Below, one piece after another: positions 17,719 to 27,001 of a stretch of DNA of 64,000 nt. How positions within the stretch are numbered: the stretch's first letter is position 1; each line of letters begins with the position of its first letter. Location of the stretch: the NCBI GenBank assembly GCA_028713125.1, contig JAQTOU010000006.1, positions 1 to 64,000 of the forward strand, given 5' to 3'. Source of the stretch: Elusimicrobiales bacterium. Lineage in GTDB: Bacteria; Elusimicrobiota; Elusimicrobia; Elusimicrobiales; UBA9959. The translations under genes and the position numbers were made by a program. The notes under the pieces are model-generated. The model was not told the origin of the DNA. It saw only the letters and a list, made by a program, of their open reading frames with translations, and ran no database searches.

Positions 17719-18141
17719 ATGTCTGGAAAAGTTCTTATTATCGACGACGACGACGCCCTTTCGAGCCTGCTCAGGGATTTTCTGGTCTCTAAAGGCTATA
17801 CCGTTTCCAGGGAAGCCGACGGTCATGCCGGCGCCGCCAGGGCCAGGGAAATTCTGCCCGACCTGATAACGCTGGATTTTAATATGCCGGGCAACAACGG
17901 CGTAGAGACTTACAATGAGCTGCACAGGTATCCCGAGACCGCGGTCATCCCGGTCATCTTCCTGTCGTCGACTCTTTTAGGGCTTATAAAAAGGATGCTG
18001 ACCGAGAATTCCCGGCTCAGGTTCCTGAAGAAGGGCTGCTCCACCAAAGAGCTGGAGCAGTGCGTGAGCGAAATGATGGCCCTGCCGAAACTTGCGCCGC
18101 CGCCGCCCCCGCCGCCCGGGAAAAACGATTCCCACCACTGA
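17719..18141 (+). CDS. Stand-alone response-regulator receiver protein
   Basis: A 140-residue protein consisting of one CheY-like receiver domain. The acidic pocket is DDDD (residues 9-12), the phosphoacceptor is Asp53 in LDFNMPG, and the conserved Lys is in FLKKG near residue 106; the usual Thr is Ser. A Pro-rich tail (seven consecutive Pro) follows the domain. No output domain and no adjacent kinase are present. It follows pirin by 11 bases and converges on the lipoprotein gene. Confidence 0.88.
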   Translation: MSGKVLIIDDDDALSSLLRDFLVSKGYTVSREADGHAGAARAREILPDLITLDFNMPGNNGVETYNELHRYPETAVIPVIFLSSTLLGLIKRMLTENSRLRFLKKGCSTKELEQCVSEMMALPKLAPPPPPPPGKNDSHH

Positions 18142-18157
18142 ATTAACCAGGAGCGGC

Positions 18158-18562
18158 TTACTCCGCGGAGAGACCTTTGTAGATCCAGCCCGTGTCGGTT
18201 TTCGCAAGCAGTATTGCGCCTTTTATGTATCCGTTACGGCCGGTTTTCGGGCCCGCTCCCAGCTTTAAGGACATTTCCTCCAGCTTTACCAGGTATTCCT
18301 GCGCGTCTCCGGCGGCTCCCTTGCTTGAGAGGGCTTCTTCCAGGGTAAACCATTGCACATCGCTCTCGAAGTGAACAACGGCGGCCGTGCCGCCCGGCGC
18401 TTCTTTCTTCTCGGTGCTTAATTCCCTGAAACTGAGAACCTTTCCCACCGCTTTAAGTTCTTTGCGCAGCCCGCTTTCCGCGGCGCTTACCGCGTGTTCC
18501 GAAGTTTTGCAGCCGGAAAAGCACAGAAATGCCGCGGCGGCGGATAGCAACATTATTTTCAT
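18158..18562 (-). CDS. Small predicted lipoprotein
   Basis: A 134-residue protein on the - strand with a lipoprotein signal: MKIMLLSAAAAFLCFSGC, lipobox FSGC with the modified Cys at residue 18. The remainder is hydrophilic, with alternating charged strands (VVHFESDVQWFTLEEAL; GYIKGAILLAKTDTGWIYKGL), suggesting a small beta-rich domain. I do not recognise a family. It is transcribed divergently from acnA and convergently with the receiver gene, with only 16 bases between stops. Confidence 0.7.
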   Translation of the reverse strand: MKIMLLSAAAAFLCFSGCKTSEHAVSAAESGLRKELKAVGKVLSFRELSTEKKEAPGGTAAVVHFESDVQWFTLEEALSSKGAAGDAQEYLVKLEEMSLKLGAGPKTGRNGYIKGAILLAKTDTGWIYKGLSAE

Positions 18563-18648
18563 TTTATTCCCCTGAACCCGGCTTAAAGAATATTAATTTT
18601 ATGTCCGGAAGGCAAATAAAGAGGCCTGTTTCAGGCGGGGTTGGCTTA

Positions 18649-18690
18649 TTTTGTATTATAGGGCGTAGTGGCCTGAGATAGAGGTTAACA
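18649..18690 (+). promoter_or_regulatory. Promoter and leader of the acn-kor-aspA operon
   Basis: TTTTGTATTAT (18649-18659) matches the -10 motif repeated through the window (TTTTG followed by TATNAT). A start about 18666 would give a leader of about 25 bases with AGAGGT before the acnA ATG. Confidence 0.6.
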
Positions 18691-21390
18691 ATGTCAGAAT
18701 CCTCCCGTTCAAATTCATTCGGTTCCCGCTCCGTACTAGCTTTGGCCGAAGGGAGCGTGGCGTATTACAGGCTTTCGGCCCTCTCGGGCCAGGCCGGCGT
18801 GGACCTTTCCCTCCTGCCCTTTACGATAAAAATACTCCTCGAAGGCGCGCTGCGCGCGGAGAACGGCCTGGAAGTCACGGCCGAGGACGTCCTGAACCTG
18901 GCCCGCTATAACGCAAAAGTCCCGTCCGGGCCGGAAGTCCCTTTCGTGCCGGCGCGCGTGCTGATGCAGGATTTTACCGGCGTGCCGGCCCTTACCGACC
19001 TGGCCGCTCTCCGCGACGCGCTGGCCCGGCTGGGCCGGGACCCGCAGCTGATAAACCCGCGGCTGCCCGTGGACCTTGTGATAGATCACAGCGTGCAGGT
19101 GGACGCTTACGGTTCGCCGGAAGCCCTCGCCGTTAACGCGCGCAAAGAGTTCGAGCGCAACCGCGAGAGGTACGAGTTCCTGCACTGGGGGCAGAAAGCT
19201 TTCACTAATTTCAAAGTGGTCCCTCCGGCGTCCGGGATCTGCCACCAGGTTAATCTTGAATACCTGGGAAAAGTGGTCTGGCGCTTTAAAGAGGACGGCG
19301 CGGAGACCGCCTGCCCCGACACTCTGGTCGGAACCGATTCGCATACCACGATGATAAACGGCCTGGGCATACTCGGCTGGGGCGTGGGAGGGATAGAAGC
19401 CGCCGCCGCTATGCTGGGGCAGCCCGTCTTTATCCAGCTCCCTGAAGTTATCGGGGTCCGCTTCTCCGGCGCTATGCCGGCAGGCTGCACGGCGACCGAC
19501 CTGGTCCTGGCCGTCACGCAGAAGCTGCGTAAAAAGGGCGTGGTGAACAAATTCGTGGAATTCTTCGGGCCCGGCCTCTCTTCGCTCACTCTCGCGGACA
19601 GGGCCACCGTCGCGAATATGGCGCCGGAATACGGGGCCACCTGCGGTTTCTTCCCCGTCGACGCCGAAACTCTGCGCTATATGCGGGCCACCGGCCGGAC
19701 GGAAGCGGAAGTCGACCTGGCGGAGCGGTACTGCAAAGCGCAGGGGCTTTTCAGGACCGACGAAACGCCCGCTCCCGTATTCACGGACACAGTAGAGGTG
19801 GACCTCTCCGGCATCGTCCCCGCCATAGCGGGTCCTTCCAGGCCGCAGGACCGCATTCCGCTGAACGAGGCGAAGTCCGCCTGGCGCCGGATACTTACTT
19901 CCGCGCCGGGACCGCAGGGCCTCGGCGTGCCGGAGACCGAGTCCGCCAGGATAGCGGCGATAAATTTCCCGGACGGGTCGAAAGGAACGGTCGCCCACGG
20001 CGCGGTGGCGATCGCCGCCATCACAAGCTGCACGAATACAAGCAATCCCAGGGTAATGATAGGCGCCGGCATAATGGCGAAAAAAGCCGTGGCGGCCGGG
20101 CTGAAGGCGAAGCCTTACGTCAAGACCAGCCTCGCGCCGGGCTCTCTCGCGGTGACCCGCTACCTCGACGCGGCTGGCCTTACTCCCTTTCTCGGGAAGC
20201 TGGGTTTCAATACCGTGGGCTACGGCTGCACCACCTGCATCGGGAACAGCGGCCCGCTCCCGGACCATGTCGTGCCCGCGGCGGACGCCCTGGCTATGAC
20301 GGCGGTCCTGTCCGGCAACCGGAATTTCAACGGGCGGATAAATCCCCACTGCAAAGCTTCTTTCCTGGCCTCGCCGCCGCTCGTGCTGGCCTACGCTCTT
20401 TCCGGCACGCTTGATTTCGACTTTGAAAATGAACCGCTCGGCCCCGGCGTGTTCCTGAAAGATATCTGGCCTACGGAGGCCGAGATAGACGCGCACCTGG
20501 CCCTGGCGGAGGACCCGGCGGCTTTCCGCGAGGCCTATTCCAGCCTCTATACTGGGAACTCGGTCTGGAACGGGATAGGGAGCGGAAAATCCCCGCTCTA
20601 CCCCTGGGATACGGAGAGCACTTACCTGCGCGAGCCGTCTTTCTTCAGGGGCATGACCGAGGAGCCGAGGCCGGTTGCGCCGGTGAACGGAGCCCGCGTC
20701 CTTGCGATGTTCGGCGGCTCTATCTCCACGGACCATATCAGTCCGGCGGGAACCATCGCCCCGGACAGCCCGGCCGGGCTGTATCTCTCCGGCAGGAAGG
20801 TGTCCCCGGCGGATTTTAACTCCTACGGGACCAGGCGCGGCAACGCCGAAATCATGACGCGCGGGACCTTCGCCAACAGGCGGCTGCTCAATCTTCTCGT
20901 CCCCGGTACCGAAGGCGGGGTGACTCTGCACCAGCCTTCGGGCCTGAAGCTGTCCATCTTCGACGCCGCGGAGCGCTACAAGGGCGAGGGCGTGCCGCTG
21001 GTGCTGCTCGCGGGCGCCGACTACGGCATGGGCTCCAGCCGCGACTGGGCGGCCAAAGGGGTCTTCCTGCTGGGCGTGCGCGCCGTCATCGCCGAATCTT
21101 TCGAGCGGATACACCGCTCCAATCTGGTCGGCATGGGCGTGCTCCCGCTTCAGTTCCTGCCGGGCGAGGGCATAGGCCCGCTTAAACTTACCGGCAGGGA
21201 AACTTACACCGTTCTTTTGGACGACAAGCTCGCGCCGCGGCAGACCGTAAAAGTGGAGGTCGAGGCCGAGGGCCGCGAGCCGCGCTATTTCGACGCGCTC
21301 TGCCGCATAGACACGCGGATAGAGCTGGAGTATTTCCGCAACGGCGGGATACTCCACTACGTGCTCCGCAGGCTGATAGGGAAGCGCTGA
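18691..21390 (+). CDS. acnA: Aconitate hydratase A
   Basis: An 899-residue aconitase that interconverts citrate and isocitrate through a [4Fe-4S] cluster in the cytoplasm. Cluster cysteines lie in ITSCTNTSNP and in GYGCTTCIGNSGP; substrate-loop text includes PDTLVGTDSHTTMINGLGILG and, in the swivel domain, GADYGMGSSRDWAAKG. Length is that of the AcnA/IRP class (about 890). It is the first gene of a tight operon: the stop is one base before korA. Together with korAB and aspA it suggests a unit for 2-oxoglutarate and C4 dicarboxylate metabolism. Confidence 0.96.
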   Translation: MSESSRSNSFGSRSVLALAEGSVAYYRLSALSGQAGVDLSLLPFTIKILLEGALRAENGLEVTAEDVLNLARYNAKVPSGPEVPFVPARVLMQDFTGVPALTDLAALRDALARLGRDPQLINPRLPVDLVIDHSVQVDAYGSPEALAVNARKEFERNRERYEFLHWGQKAFTNFKVVPPASGICHQVNLEYLGKVVWRFKEDGAETACPDTLVGTDSHTTMINGLGILGWGVGGIEAAAAMLGQPVFIQLPEVIGVRFSGAMPAGCTATDLVLAVTQKLRKKGVVNKFVEFFGPGLSSLTLADRATVANMAPEYGATCGFFPVDAETLRYMRATGRTEAEVDLAERYCKAQGLFRTDETPAPVFTDTVEVDLSGIVPAIAGPSRPQDRIPLNEAKSAWRRILTSAPGPQGLGVPETESARIAAINFPDGSKGTVAHGAVAIAAITSCTNTSNPRVMIGAGIMAKKAVAAGLKAKPYVKTSLAPGSLAVTRYLDAAGLTPFLGKLGFNTVGYGCTTCIGNSGPLPDHVVPAADALAMTAVLSGNRNFNGRINPHCKASFLASPPLVLAYALSGTLDFDFENEPLGPGVFLKDIWPTEAEIDAHLALAEDPAAFREAYSSLYTGNSVWNGIGSGKSPLYPWDTESTYLREPSFFRGMTEEPRPVAPVNGARVLAMFGGSISTDHISPAGTIAPDSPAGLYLSGRKVSPADFNSYGTRRGNAEIMTRGTFANRRLLNLLVPGTEGGVTLHQPSGLKLSIFDAAERYKGEGVPLVLLAGADYGMGSSRDWAAKGVFLLGVRAVIAESFERIHRSNLVGMGVLPLQFLPGEGIGPLKLTGRETYTVLLDDKLAPRQTVKVEVEAEGREPRYFDALCRIDTRIELEYFRNGGILHYVLRRLIGKR

Positions 21391-21391
21391 T

Positions 21392-23104
21392 ATGGAACAT
21401 CTCAATATAGTTATCGCCGGCGCGGCGGGACAGGGCGTCCAGTCCGCGGGCGAGATACTCGGCAAGACCCTGCTCAGGCTCGGCTACCATATCTTCATCA
21501 CCCAGGATTACCAGTCGCGGGTGCGGGGCGGGCATAATTTCATGAGCGTCCGCTTTTCCGGCGGGCCGCTTGCGGCCCCGGTCAGGCGGGCGGATTATCT
21601 GCTCGCCCTGAACGAAGAAAGCGTCGGGCTCAGGCTTGGAGATCTGGGAGCCGAAGGCCTGGCTTTCTGCCTGGAGGCGGACAAGGGCGCGAATACGGAC
21701 CCGCGCCTGCGGGTTCTGCCGGACTCCCTGGGACCTGAGGCCGCGCGTGGGGAAAAGTTCGCCGCGGTTAAGTTGGTCTCTATGCTGTTCGCGAGCCTCG
21801 GTTTCCAGCCGGATATCCTGGCCGGTTCGGTAAAGAAAATGTTCGAAGGGCGCCTGAAGCCGGAAGCGCTGCAGGCCAATCTGGACGCCGTCGCCGCCGT
21901 CTCCGGTTTTATCGGGGCGAAGGACGTCCGCCCCCCGGCCTTCAAGCCGGCCCCCTCCCCGGACCGCATGCTTATCTCCGGGAACGACGCCGTGGCCCTG
22001 GGTATGGTCGCCGCCGGGATCGGAGTTTATGCCGGCTACCCTATCACGCCTTCCACGACCATCCTCAACGCTCTCGGCACGGTCGGCCCTAAGCTCGGCA
22101 TCGCCGTCGAGCAGGCCGAGGACGAAATAGCCGCGCTCAACCTCGCGATCGGGGCTTCCTACGCCGGCGCGCGCGCGGCCTGCGGCTCTTCCGGGCCGGG
22201 CATGAGCCTGATGGCCGAGGCGATCGGCCTGGCCGGGATCACAGAAACGCCGGTGGTGATCTATGACGGCCAGCGCGCCAGCCCCTCTACGGGCATGGCG
22301 ACCCGCACGGAGCAGGGCGACCTTCTGTCGCTGGTTAATATTTCGCACGGCGAGTTCCCGAGGGCGGTAATTTCTCCCGCCACTCACGAAGACAGCTTTT
22401 ACCTGGCGGCCGAGGCTTTCAATATCGCCGACGCCTGGCAGGTCCCGGTCTTCCTCGCGAACGACCTGGGGCAGGCGGGCTCGGAATCCACGGTCGGAGA
22501 ATTCGACGTTTCCCGCGTGCGGATAGACCGCGGCCTTTTCGCCCCGGAACCCGCCGGGCCGGAGATGCTCGCGCGCTACGCGGTAACCGACTCGGGCGTC
22601 TCCCCGCGCGCCGTCCCCGGCCTGTCAAAATGGCTGGTCTCCTGCGACAGCCACGAGCACGACGAACACGGCCATCTCACGGACGATCCCGCCAACCGCG
22701 TCGCCCAGCATTCCAAGCGGATGCGCAAGCTCGCGGGCATGGCCGCCTCTTTCCCCGGCCCGGAGATAATAGATCCCGGCCGGCCGGTCTGCGTGATAGC
22801 CTGGGGCTCCACCGTCGGACCGCTGCTCGAGGCGAAGCTGCTTCTCAAGGAAAAGGGCATTGATTTCTCTGTGGCCGTCTTCAGGTATCTCTATCCGCTG
22901 GACAAGGAGAAAGTGCGGGAGGCGCTGAATGGCTTCAAGCGGCTTGTTACGCTCGAGCAGAATTATTCCGGCCAGCTTGGCAAATTGCTCCGCATGGAAT
23001 GCGGGGTGGAAACGCACGCGCATCTCGGGAAATACGACGGGCGGAACCTGACGGTCGAGGCCGCGGCCGCTCTGCTCGAGTCCGGCCTCGGGGGGAAAGT
23101 ATGA
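21392..23104 (+). CDS. korA: 2-oxoacid:ferredoxin oxidoreductase, fused gamma-alpha subunit
   Basis: A 570-residue fusion. Residues about 1-180 form the gamma domain (IVIAGAAGQGVQSAGEILG, QDYQSRVRGGHNFMSVR); about 190-565 form the alpha (pyrimidine-binding) domain with GYPITPSTTI and GPGMSLMAEAIGLAG. With KorB it oxidatively decarboxylates a 2-oxoacid to an acyl-CoA and reduces ferredoxin, or runs in reverse. The gamma-alpha fusion next to a two-subunit KorB and aconitase favours 2-oxoglutarate as substrate, by family analogy. Its stop overlaps the korB start (ATGA, 23101-23104). Confidence 0.93.
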   Translation: MEHLNIVIAGAAGQGVQSAGEILGKTLLRLGYHIFITQDYQSRVRGGHNFMSVRFSGGPLAAPVRRADYLLALNEESVGLRLGDLGAEGLAFCLEADKGANTDPRLRVLPDSLGPEAARGEKFAAVKLVSMLFASLGFQPDILAGSVKKMFEGRLKPEALQANLDAVAAVSGFIGAKDVRPPAFKPAPSPDRMLISGNDAVALGMVAAGIGVYAGYPITPSTTILNALGTVGPKLGIAVEQAEDEIAALNLAIGASYAGARAACGSSGPGMSLMAEAIGLAGITETPVVIYDGQRASPSTGMATRTEQGDLLSLVNISHGEFPRAVISPATHEDSFYLAAEAFNIADAWQVPVFLANDLGQAGSESTVGEFDVSRVRIDRGLFAPEPAGPEMLARYAVTDSGVSPRAVPGLSKWLVSCDSHEHDEHGHLTDDPANRVAQHSKRMRKLAGMAASFPGPEIIDPGRPVCVIAWGSTVGPLLEAKLLLKEKGIDFSVAVFRYLYPLDKEKVREALNGFKRLVTLEQNYSGQLGKLLRMECGVETHAHLGKYDGRNLTVEAAAALLESGLGGKV

Positions 23105-23958
23105 ACTGCTCCGGACGCTACGATTTCAACGAACCCCAGTGGTGCCCCGGCTGCGGCAATTTCGATATCCTGACCTGCGTTAAAGAGGCGCTCTGCGGGC
23201 TGGACCTGAAGCCGCAGGATTTCATCATGGTCACCGGGATAGGCCAGGCCTCCAAGCTTGGCTTTTCCGTGAAGTGCAATCTGTTCAACGGGCTGCACGG
23301 CCGGGCTTTGCCGGTGGCCGCCGGCGTGAACATGGCCAATCATAAACTGAAACTTATTTCCGTTTCCGGGGACGGCGACTATTACTCCGAAGGCGGCAAC
23401 CACTTCATCCACGCCGCGCGCCGCAATCTGGATATAGCCGTGTTCGCCGGCGACAACCGCGTCTACGGCCTTACCAAGGGACAGGCTTCGCCCACTTCTT
23501 CACCGGACTTCTCTACGCCCATCCACCCCGAGGGCGTCGGCGGCAAGCCCGTCAACCCGGCTTTGCTCGCTCTGGCCTCCGGCGCCACTTTCGTGGCCCG
23601 GGCTTTTTCCGGGAATAAACCCGAATTGACCGGGCTGATGAAGCAGGCTATAGAGCATAAAGGTTTCGCGCTCCTGGATATCATGTCGCCCTGCATCACC
23701 TTCAACAAGGTCAATACTTTCGGCTGGTTCAGACAGCGCGCGAAACCGCTCGGGCCCGAACACGACCCGTCGGATTTCGACGCGGCTTTGAGCCTCGTTT
23801 CCCGCGCTCAGGAGACCATCCCGACCGGCCTTATCTACAAAACTGACCGGCCCGCCTTCGACGCCCGCTTTTCTGCGCTGAAAGGCGAAGCGATAGCGGT
23901 CCGCACCGCCGCTTATTCCCCTGAAAGGGTCAGGCCTCTTTTCGAGAAGTTCAAATGA
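23101..23958 (+). CDS. korB: 2-oxoacid:ferredoxin oxidoreductase, beta subunit
   Basis: A 285-residue thiamine-pyrophosphate subunit. WCPGCGNFDI near residues 14-23 supplies two cluster cysteines, and GDGDYYSEGGNHFIHAARRN holds the TPP/Mg2+ motif (GDGD). AGDNRVYGLTKGQASPTS follows, a hallmark of this family. The start MNCSGRYDF at 23101 overlaps the korA stop, so the subunits are translationally coupled. No separate ferredoxin-type delta subunit is present nearby, consistent with the two-gene form. Confidence 0.94.
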   Translation: MNCSGRYDFNEPQWCPGCGNFDILTCVKEALCGLDLKPQDFIMVTGIGQASKLGFSVKCNLFNGLHGRALPVAAGVNMANHKLKLISVSGDGDYYSEGGNHFIHAARRNLDIAVFAGDNRVYGLTKGQASPTSSPDFSTPIHPEGVGGKPVNPALLALASGATFVARAFSGNKPELTGLMKQAIEHKGFALLDIMSPCITFNKVNTFGWFRQRAKPLGPEHDPSDFDAALSLVSRAQETIPTGLIYKTDRPAFDARFSALKGEAIAVRTAAYSPERVRPLFEKFK

Positions 23959-23969
23959 GGAAAAAAACT

Positions 23970-25418
23970 ATGAGCCGGATATCCCATGGCCGCAAGCGCG
24001 CTTTTAACCGGGCCGGGGCCATGCGCATTGAAAAAGACTCTATCGGCGAATTCCCGGTCCCGGCAGGGGCCTACTGGGGGATAAACGCGGGCCGCGCCGC
24101 GGAGAATTTTCCGATAAGCGGCCGGAAGATCAATCCGCGCCTGATAGCCGCTTACTGCCGGATCAAGAAAGCCGCCGCGGTCGTGAATATGCGGACCGGG
24201 CAGCTTTCAAAAGCGAAAGGTAAAGCAATTATCCGCGCCGCCGAAGAGGTCCTGTCAGGAGGGCTCCGCGACCAGTTCATTGTCGACAGGTTCCAGGCGG
24301 GAGCCGGGACCAGCACCAATATGAACGTGAACGAGGTGCTCTGCAATCGCGCGCTGGAGCTGCTGGGGCAGAAGAAAGGCCGCTACGATATCCTGTCGCC
24401 AAATGACCATCTGAATATGGGGCAGTCCACCAACGACACTTACCCGGCGGCGGCCCACCTGGCGGCGCTCGCGGCGCTGGAAGATTTTGAAGCCGAGGCC
24501 GCGCGCCTGGCCGCTTCGCTGTCGGAGCGGGGGAAGAAATTTTCCAAAGTTCTTAAGAGCGGGAGGACGCATCTTCAGGACGCCGTCCCGGTCCTGCTCG
24601 GGCGCGAGTTCTCGGCTTATGCCGCCGCGGTACGCGCCTCGGCGCGCCATATCCGCCGCACGGCCGCGGACCTGAATGAACTCGGTATCGGCGGCTCGGC
24701 CGCCGGCACCGGGATGAACACCCACCCCGCCTTCGCGCGGCGCATGGCGGCGGAGCTTTCCAGGTCCACGGGTTTCAAGCTGCGCAAAGCGGCCGACCTT
24801 ATGCACGCGATGCAGTCCCAGGCCCCGCTTGGCAGGGTTTCCTCGGCGATGCGCGATTTCGCGGTGGAGCTGGGGAGGATAGCCAATGATCTCAGGCTTC
24901 TCTCATCCGGCCCGGCCACCGGCCTCGCCGAGATCCGGCTCCCGGCCGTGCAGGCGGGCAGCTCGATCATGCCGGGCAAGGTCAATCCTTCCGTCCCGGA
25001 GATGGTCAATATGGTCTGTTTCCACGCTGTCGGCGGCGACCTGAGCGTGTCTCTAGCCGCGGCCGCGGGCCAGCTTGAACTGAACGTTATGATGCCCCTG
25101 ATGGCCGAGAACCTGCTGGAGTCCATAGACCTGCTCGCCGCCGCCTGCCGCCAGCTCGCGCTGCGCTGCGTGGGCGGCATCACGGCGGACGCGGCGCGCT
25201 GCCGCGACTACGCCGGCCGCTCGATGGGGCTGGCGACCGCGCTCGCGCCCGAGATCGGCTACCTGGCGGCCGCGGGCGCGGCCAAACGCGCCCTTGCTTC
25301 GGGCAAGAGCATCGCCGGGCTGGCGGAGGCGGAGGGGCTGCTTTCCCCCGGGGCCCTGGCCCGCCTGCTTGACCCCGTACGGCTGACGCGCCCGGGCGCG
25401 GGAAAGCCCCGGCGCTAG
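23970..25418 (+). CDS. aspA: Aspartate ammonia-lyase
   Basis: A 482-residue member of the aspartase/fumarase superfamily. The signature GSSIMPGKVNPSVPEMVN (catalytic Ser loop) is present. Aspartase rather than fumarase is indicated by GAGTSTNMNVNEV, RTHLQDAVPVLLG, AAAAGQLELNVMMPLM and CVGGITAD. It would convert aspartate to fumarate and ammonia, feeding C4 units into the partial TCA set of this operon. ATG 23970 is chosen because GAGGA lies 8-12 bases upstream; ATG 23955 or 24021 are alternatives. The first 17 residues are basic and not part of the conserved fold. Confidence 0.85.
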   Translation: MSRISHGRKRAFNRAGAMRIEKDSIGEFPVPAGAYWGINAGRAAENFPISGRKINPRLIAAYCRIKKAAAVVNMRTGQLSKAKGKAIIRAAEEVLSGGLRDQFIVDRFQAGAGTSTNMNVNEVLCNRALELLGQKKGRYDILSPNDHLNMGQSTNDTYPAAAHLAALAALEDFEAEAARLAASLSERGKKFSKVLKSGRTHLQDAVPVLLGREFSAYAAAVRASARHIRRTAADLNELGIGGSAAGTGMNTHPAFARRMAAELSRSTGFKLRKAADLMHAMQSQAPLGRVSSAMRDFAVELGRIANDLRLLSSGPATGLAEIRLPAVQAGSSIMPGKVNPSVPEMVNMVCFHAVGGDLSVSLAAAAGQLELNVMMPLMAENLLESIDLLAAACRQLALRCVGGITADAARCRDYAGRSMGLATALAPEIGYLAAAGAAKRALASGKSIAGLAEAEGLLSPGALARLLDPVRLTRPGAGKPRR

Positions 25419-25440
25419 CTCCGGTCTAAAGAGAATCAAT

Positions 25441-26853
25441 ATGAACACACAAAATAATTCCAGGCCCCTGACTACGCAGGAAAAAGCCACCCGGATAAAC
25501 CTAGCCAAGAAATTTTACGGGACCTTCGCCGAGATAGGCGCCGGCCAGGAAGTCGCGCGCTGGTTCTTCGTGGTCGGCGGCGCTTCCGGCGCCCTCGCCA
25601 AGACCATCTCCGCTTACGATATGGCGGTCTCGGACGCTATTTACGGCAAGGATAAAAAGTATGTCAGCCAGGCGCGGCTGCGGAAAATGCTGGATTACGA
25701 GTTCGACCTGATGGTCGAGCGCCTGGGCTCTGGGCGCGGCGATAAATCCTCTTTCTTCGCTTTCGCCGACACCGTCGCGGCGCGGAGCTACCAGGGGAAC
25801 AATGAATGCCACGGCTGGATGGGGATCAAGTTCCAGGCGGAGCCGAAAGGGGCGCCGTCCGAGATCGTCCTGCACGTGAACATGCTGGACAAGGAGAATT
25901 TGCAGCAGCAGGAAGCGCTCGGTATCATAGGCGTGAACCTGGCCTACGGCGCTTTTTATCTCAACGCCGAGCCGGAAAAGCTGATCGCTTCGCTCCTCGA
26001 CGGCCTTTCGACCGAGCGGATAGAAGTAGACATGATAAAGTTCACCGGGCCCTGCTTCAAAGGCGTGGACAACCGGCTGATGAGCCTGCAGCTCGTGGCC
26101 CAGAAGCTTACCGGCGCGGCCCTTATCGGCGCTAACGGGGAAGTGCTGCAGCCTTCCGCAGCCCTGTGGAAAAAAAAGATCCTGATAGAGCGCGGCAGCT
26201 TCCGCCCTCTCACCAAGGTGAATTTGGACATGCTCGACTGCTCGCGCGTCCAGTTCCAGGCCGAGGAGGGCGGGGGAGAGGGCGAGATAGTGGAGCTTAT
26301 GGAGATCACCATGAGCAATCTGCTCAGTTCCGGGAAGATCGACCATACCGACTTCCTCGCCCGCGCGGATACGATAAACTCCGTGGGCAAGATGGTCCTG
26401 ATCTCGGATTACGCCAGGTATTACAAGCTGGCCGCCTACCTGCGGCGCTATACCGGGCGCAGCATCAGGATCGCGCTGGGGATCCCGACCCTGAAAGAAG
26501 TTTTCAACGTCAAGTATTACGAAGACCTGGGCGGCGGCATCCTCGAGTCTTTCGGCCGTCTTTTCAAGAACGACATCAAGCTGTACGTCTATCCTTTCAT
26601 GGAAGGCGCGCCGGGCAAGGTCGTCACCGCGGAAAATGTGAAGGTCCCGGACCAGCTTAAGCACCTCTACATTTATCTTAGGGATAACGGCTGCATAGTC
26701 CCGATAGGAAATTTCCGCAAAGAAAGCCTGGGCATCCTTTCGCGGAACGTGCTCGCCAGGATCTGCGCGGGCGACGCCTGCTGGGAAGCTATGGTTCCCG
26801 CCGAAGTGGCGAAGTGCATCAAGGCCCGCCGCTTCTTCGGCTATAAACCCTGA
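25441..26853 (+). CDS. Conserved protein of unknown function (470 residues)
   Basis: A soluble-looking 470-residue protein with no signal peptide or membrane segment. Distinctive segments are KFYGTFAEIGAGQEVARWFF, ISAYDMAVSDAIYG, FFAFADTVAARSY, NECHGWMGIKFQ, HVNMLDKENLQQQEALGIIGVNL and ALGIPTLKEVF. I recognise this as a family conserved across distant bacteria without a secure function; published labels for relatives are inconsistent, so I assign none. It sits 22 bases after aspA, probably the last gene of that operon. The family's conserved acidic and His residues would suit an enzyme, but no known catalytic motif is visible. Confidence 0.75.
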   Translation: MNTQNNSRPLTTQEKATRINLAKKFYGTFAEIGAGQEVARWFFVVGGASGALAKTISAYDMAVSDAIYGKDKKYVSQARLRKMLDYEFDLMVERLGSGRGDKSSFFAFADTVAARSYQGNNECHGWMGIKFQAEPKGAPSEIVLHVNMLDKENLQQQEALGIIGVNLAYGAFYLNAEPEKLIASLLDGLSTERIEVDMIKFTGPCFKGVDNRLMSLQLVAQKLTGAALIGANGEVLQPSAALWKKKILIERGSFRPLTKVNLDMLDCSRVQFQAEEGGGEGEIVELMEITMSNLLSSGKIDHTDFLARADTINSVGKMVLISDYARYYKLAAYLRRYTGRSIRIALGIPTLKEVFNVKYYEDLGGGILESFGRLFKNDIKLYVYPFMEGAPGKVVTAENVKVPDQLKHLYIYLRDNGCIVPIGNFRKESLGILSRNVLARICAGDACWEAMVPAEVAKCIKARRFFGYKP

Positions 26854-26951
26854 CGCCGGTCAATTCCCGAAGTGCCCAGGCCCGGATAGGCCGAAAGAGT
26901 CTTCTCTTTTGGGTATTTGGCATCATGCCGCCCGCGGCGGAGTTTTCATAC

Positions 26952-26982
26952 TATTATCCTGTAGGAAGCCGGAGCGGCTTCC
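26952..26982 (+). promoter_or_regulatory. Promoter and leader hairpin before the two-repeat secreted protein
   Basis: TATTAT (26952-26957) is followed by a GGAAGCC/GGCTTCC hairpin (26964-26970 with 26976-26982) and an AAAGGA ribosome-binding site before the ATG at 27002. The hairpin is at or near the predicted RNA 5' end and may stabilise the message. Confidence 0.45.
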
Positions 26983-27001
26983 CTTTAGAAAGGATGATAA
27001 A

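Noticed and set aside
18736-21465. 909-codon open frame on the - strand opposite acnA
   Set aside because: It mirrors the aconitase gene, has no recognisable domain and is rich in Arg/Gly/Ala/His as expected for an antisense shadow of GC-rich coding DNA.
23970-25418. Fumarase C as the identity of the lyase
   Set aside because: GQLELNVM, CVGGITAD and GAGTSTNMN match aspartase more closely than the fumarase forms of these regions; substrate still needs an assay.
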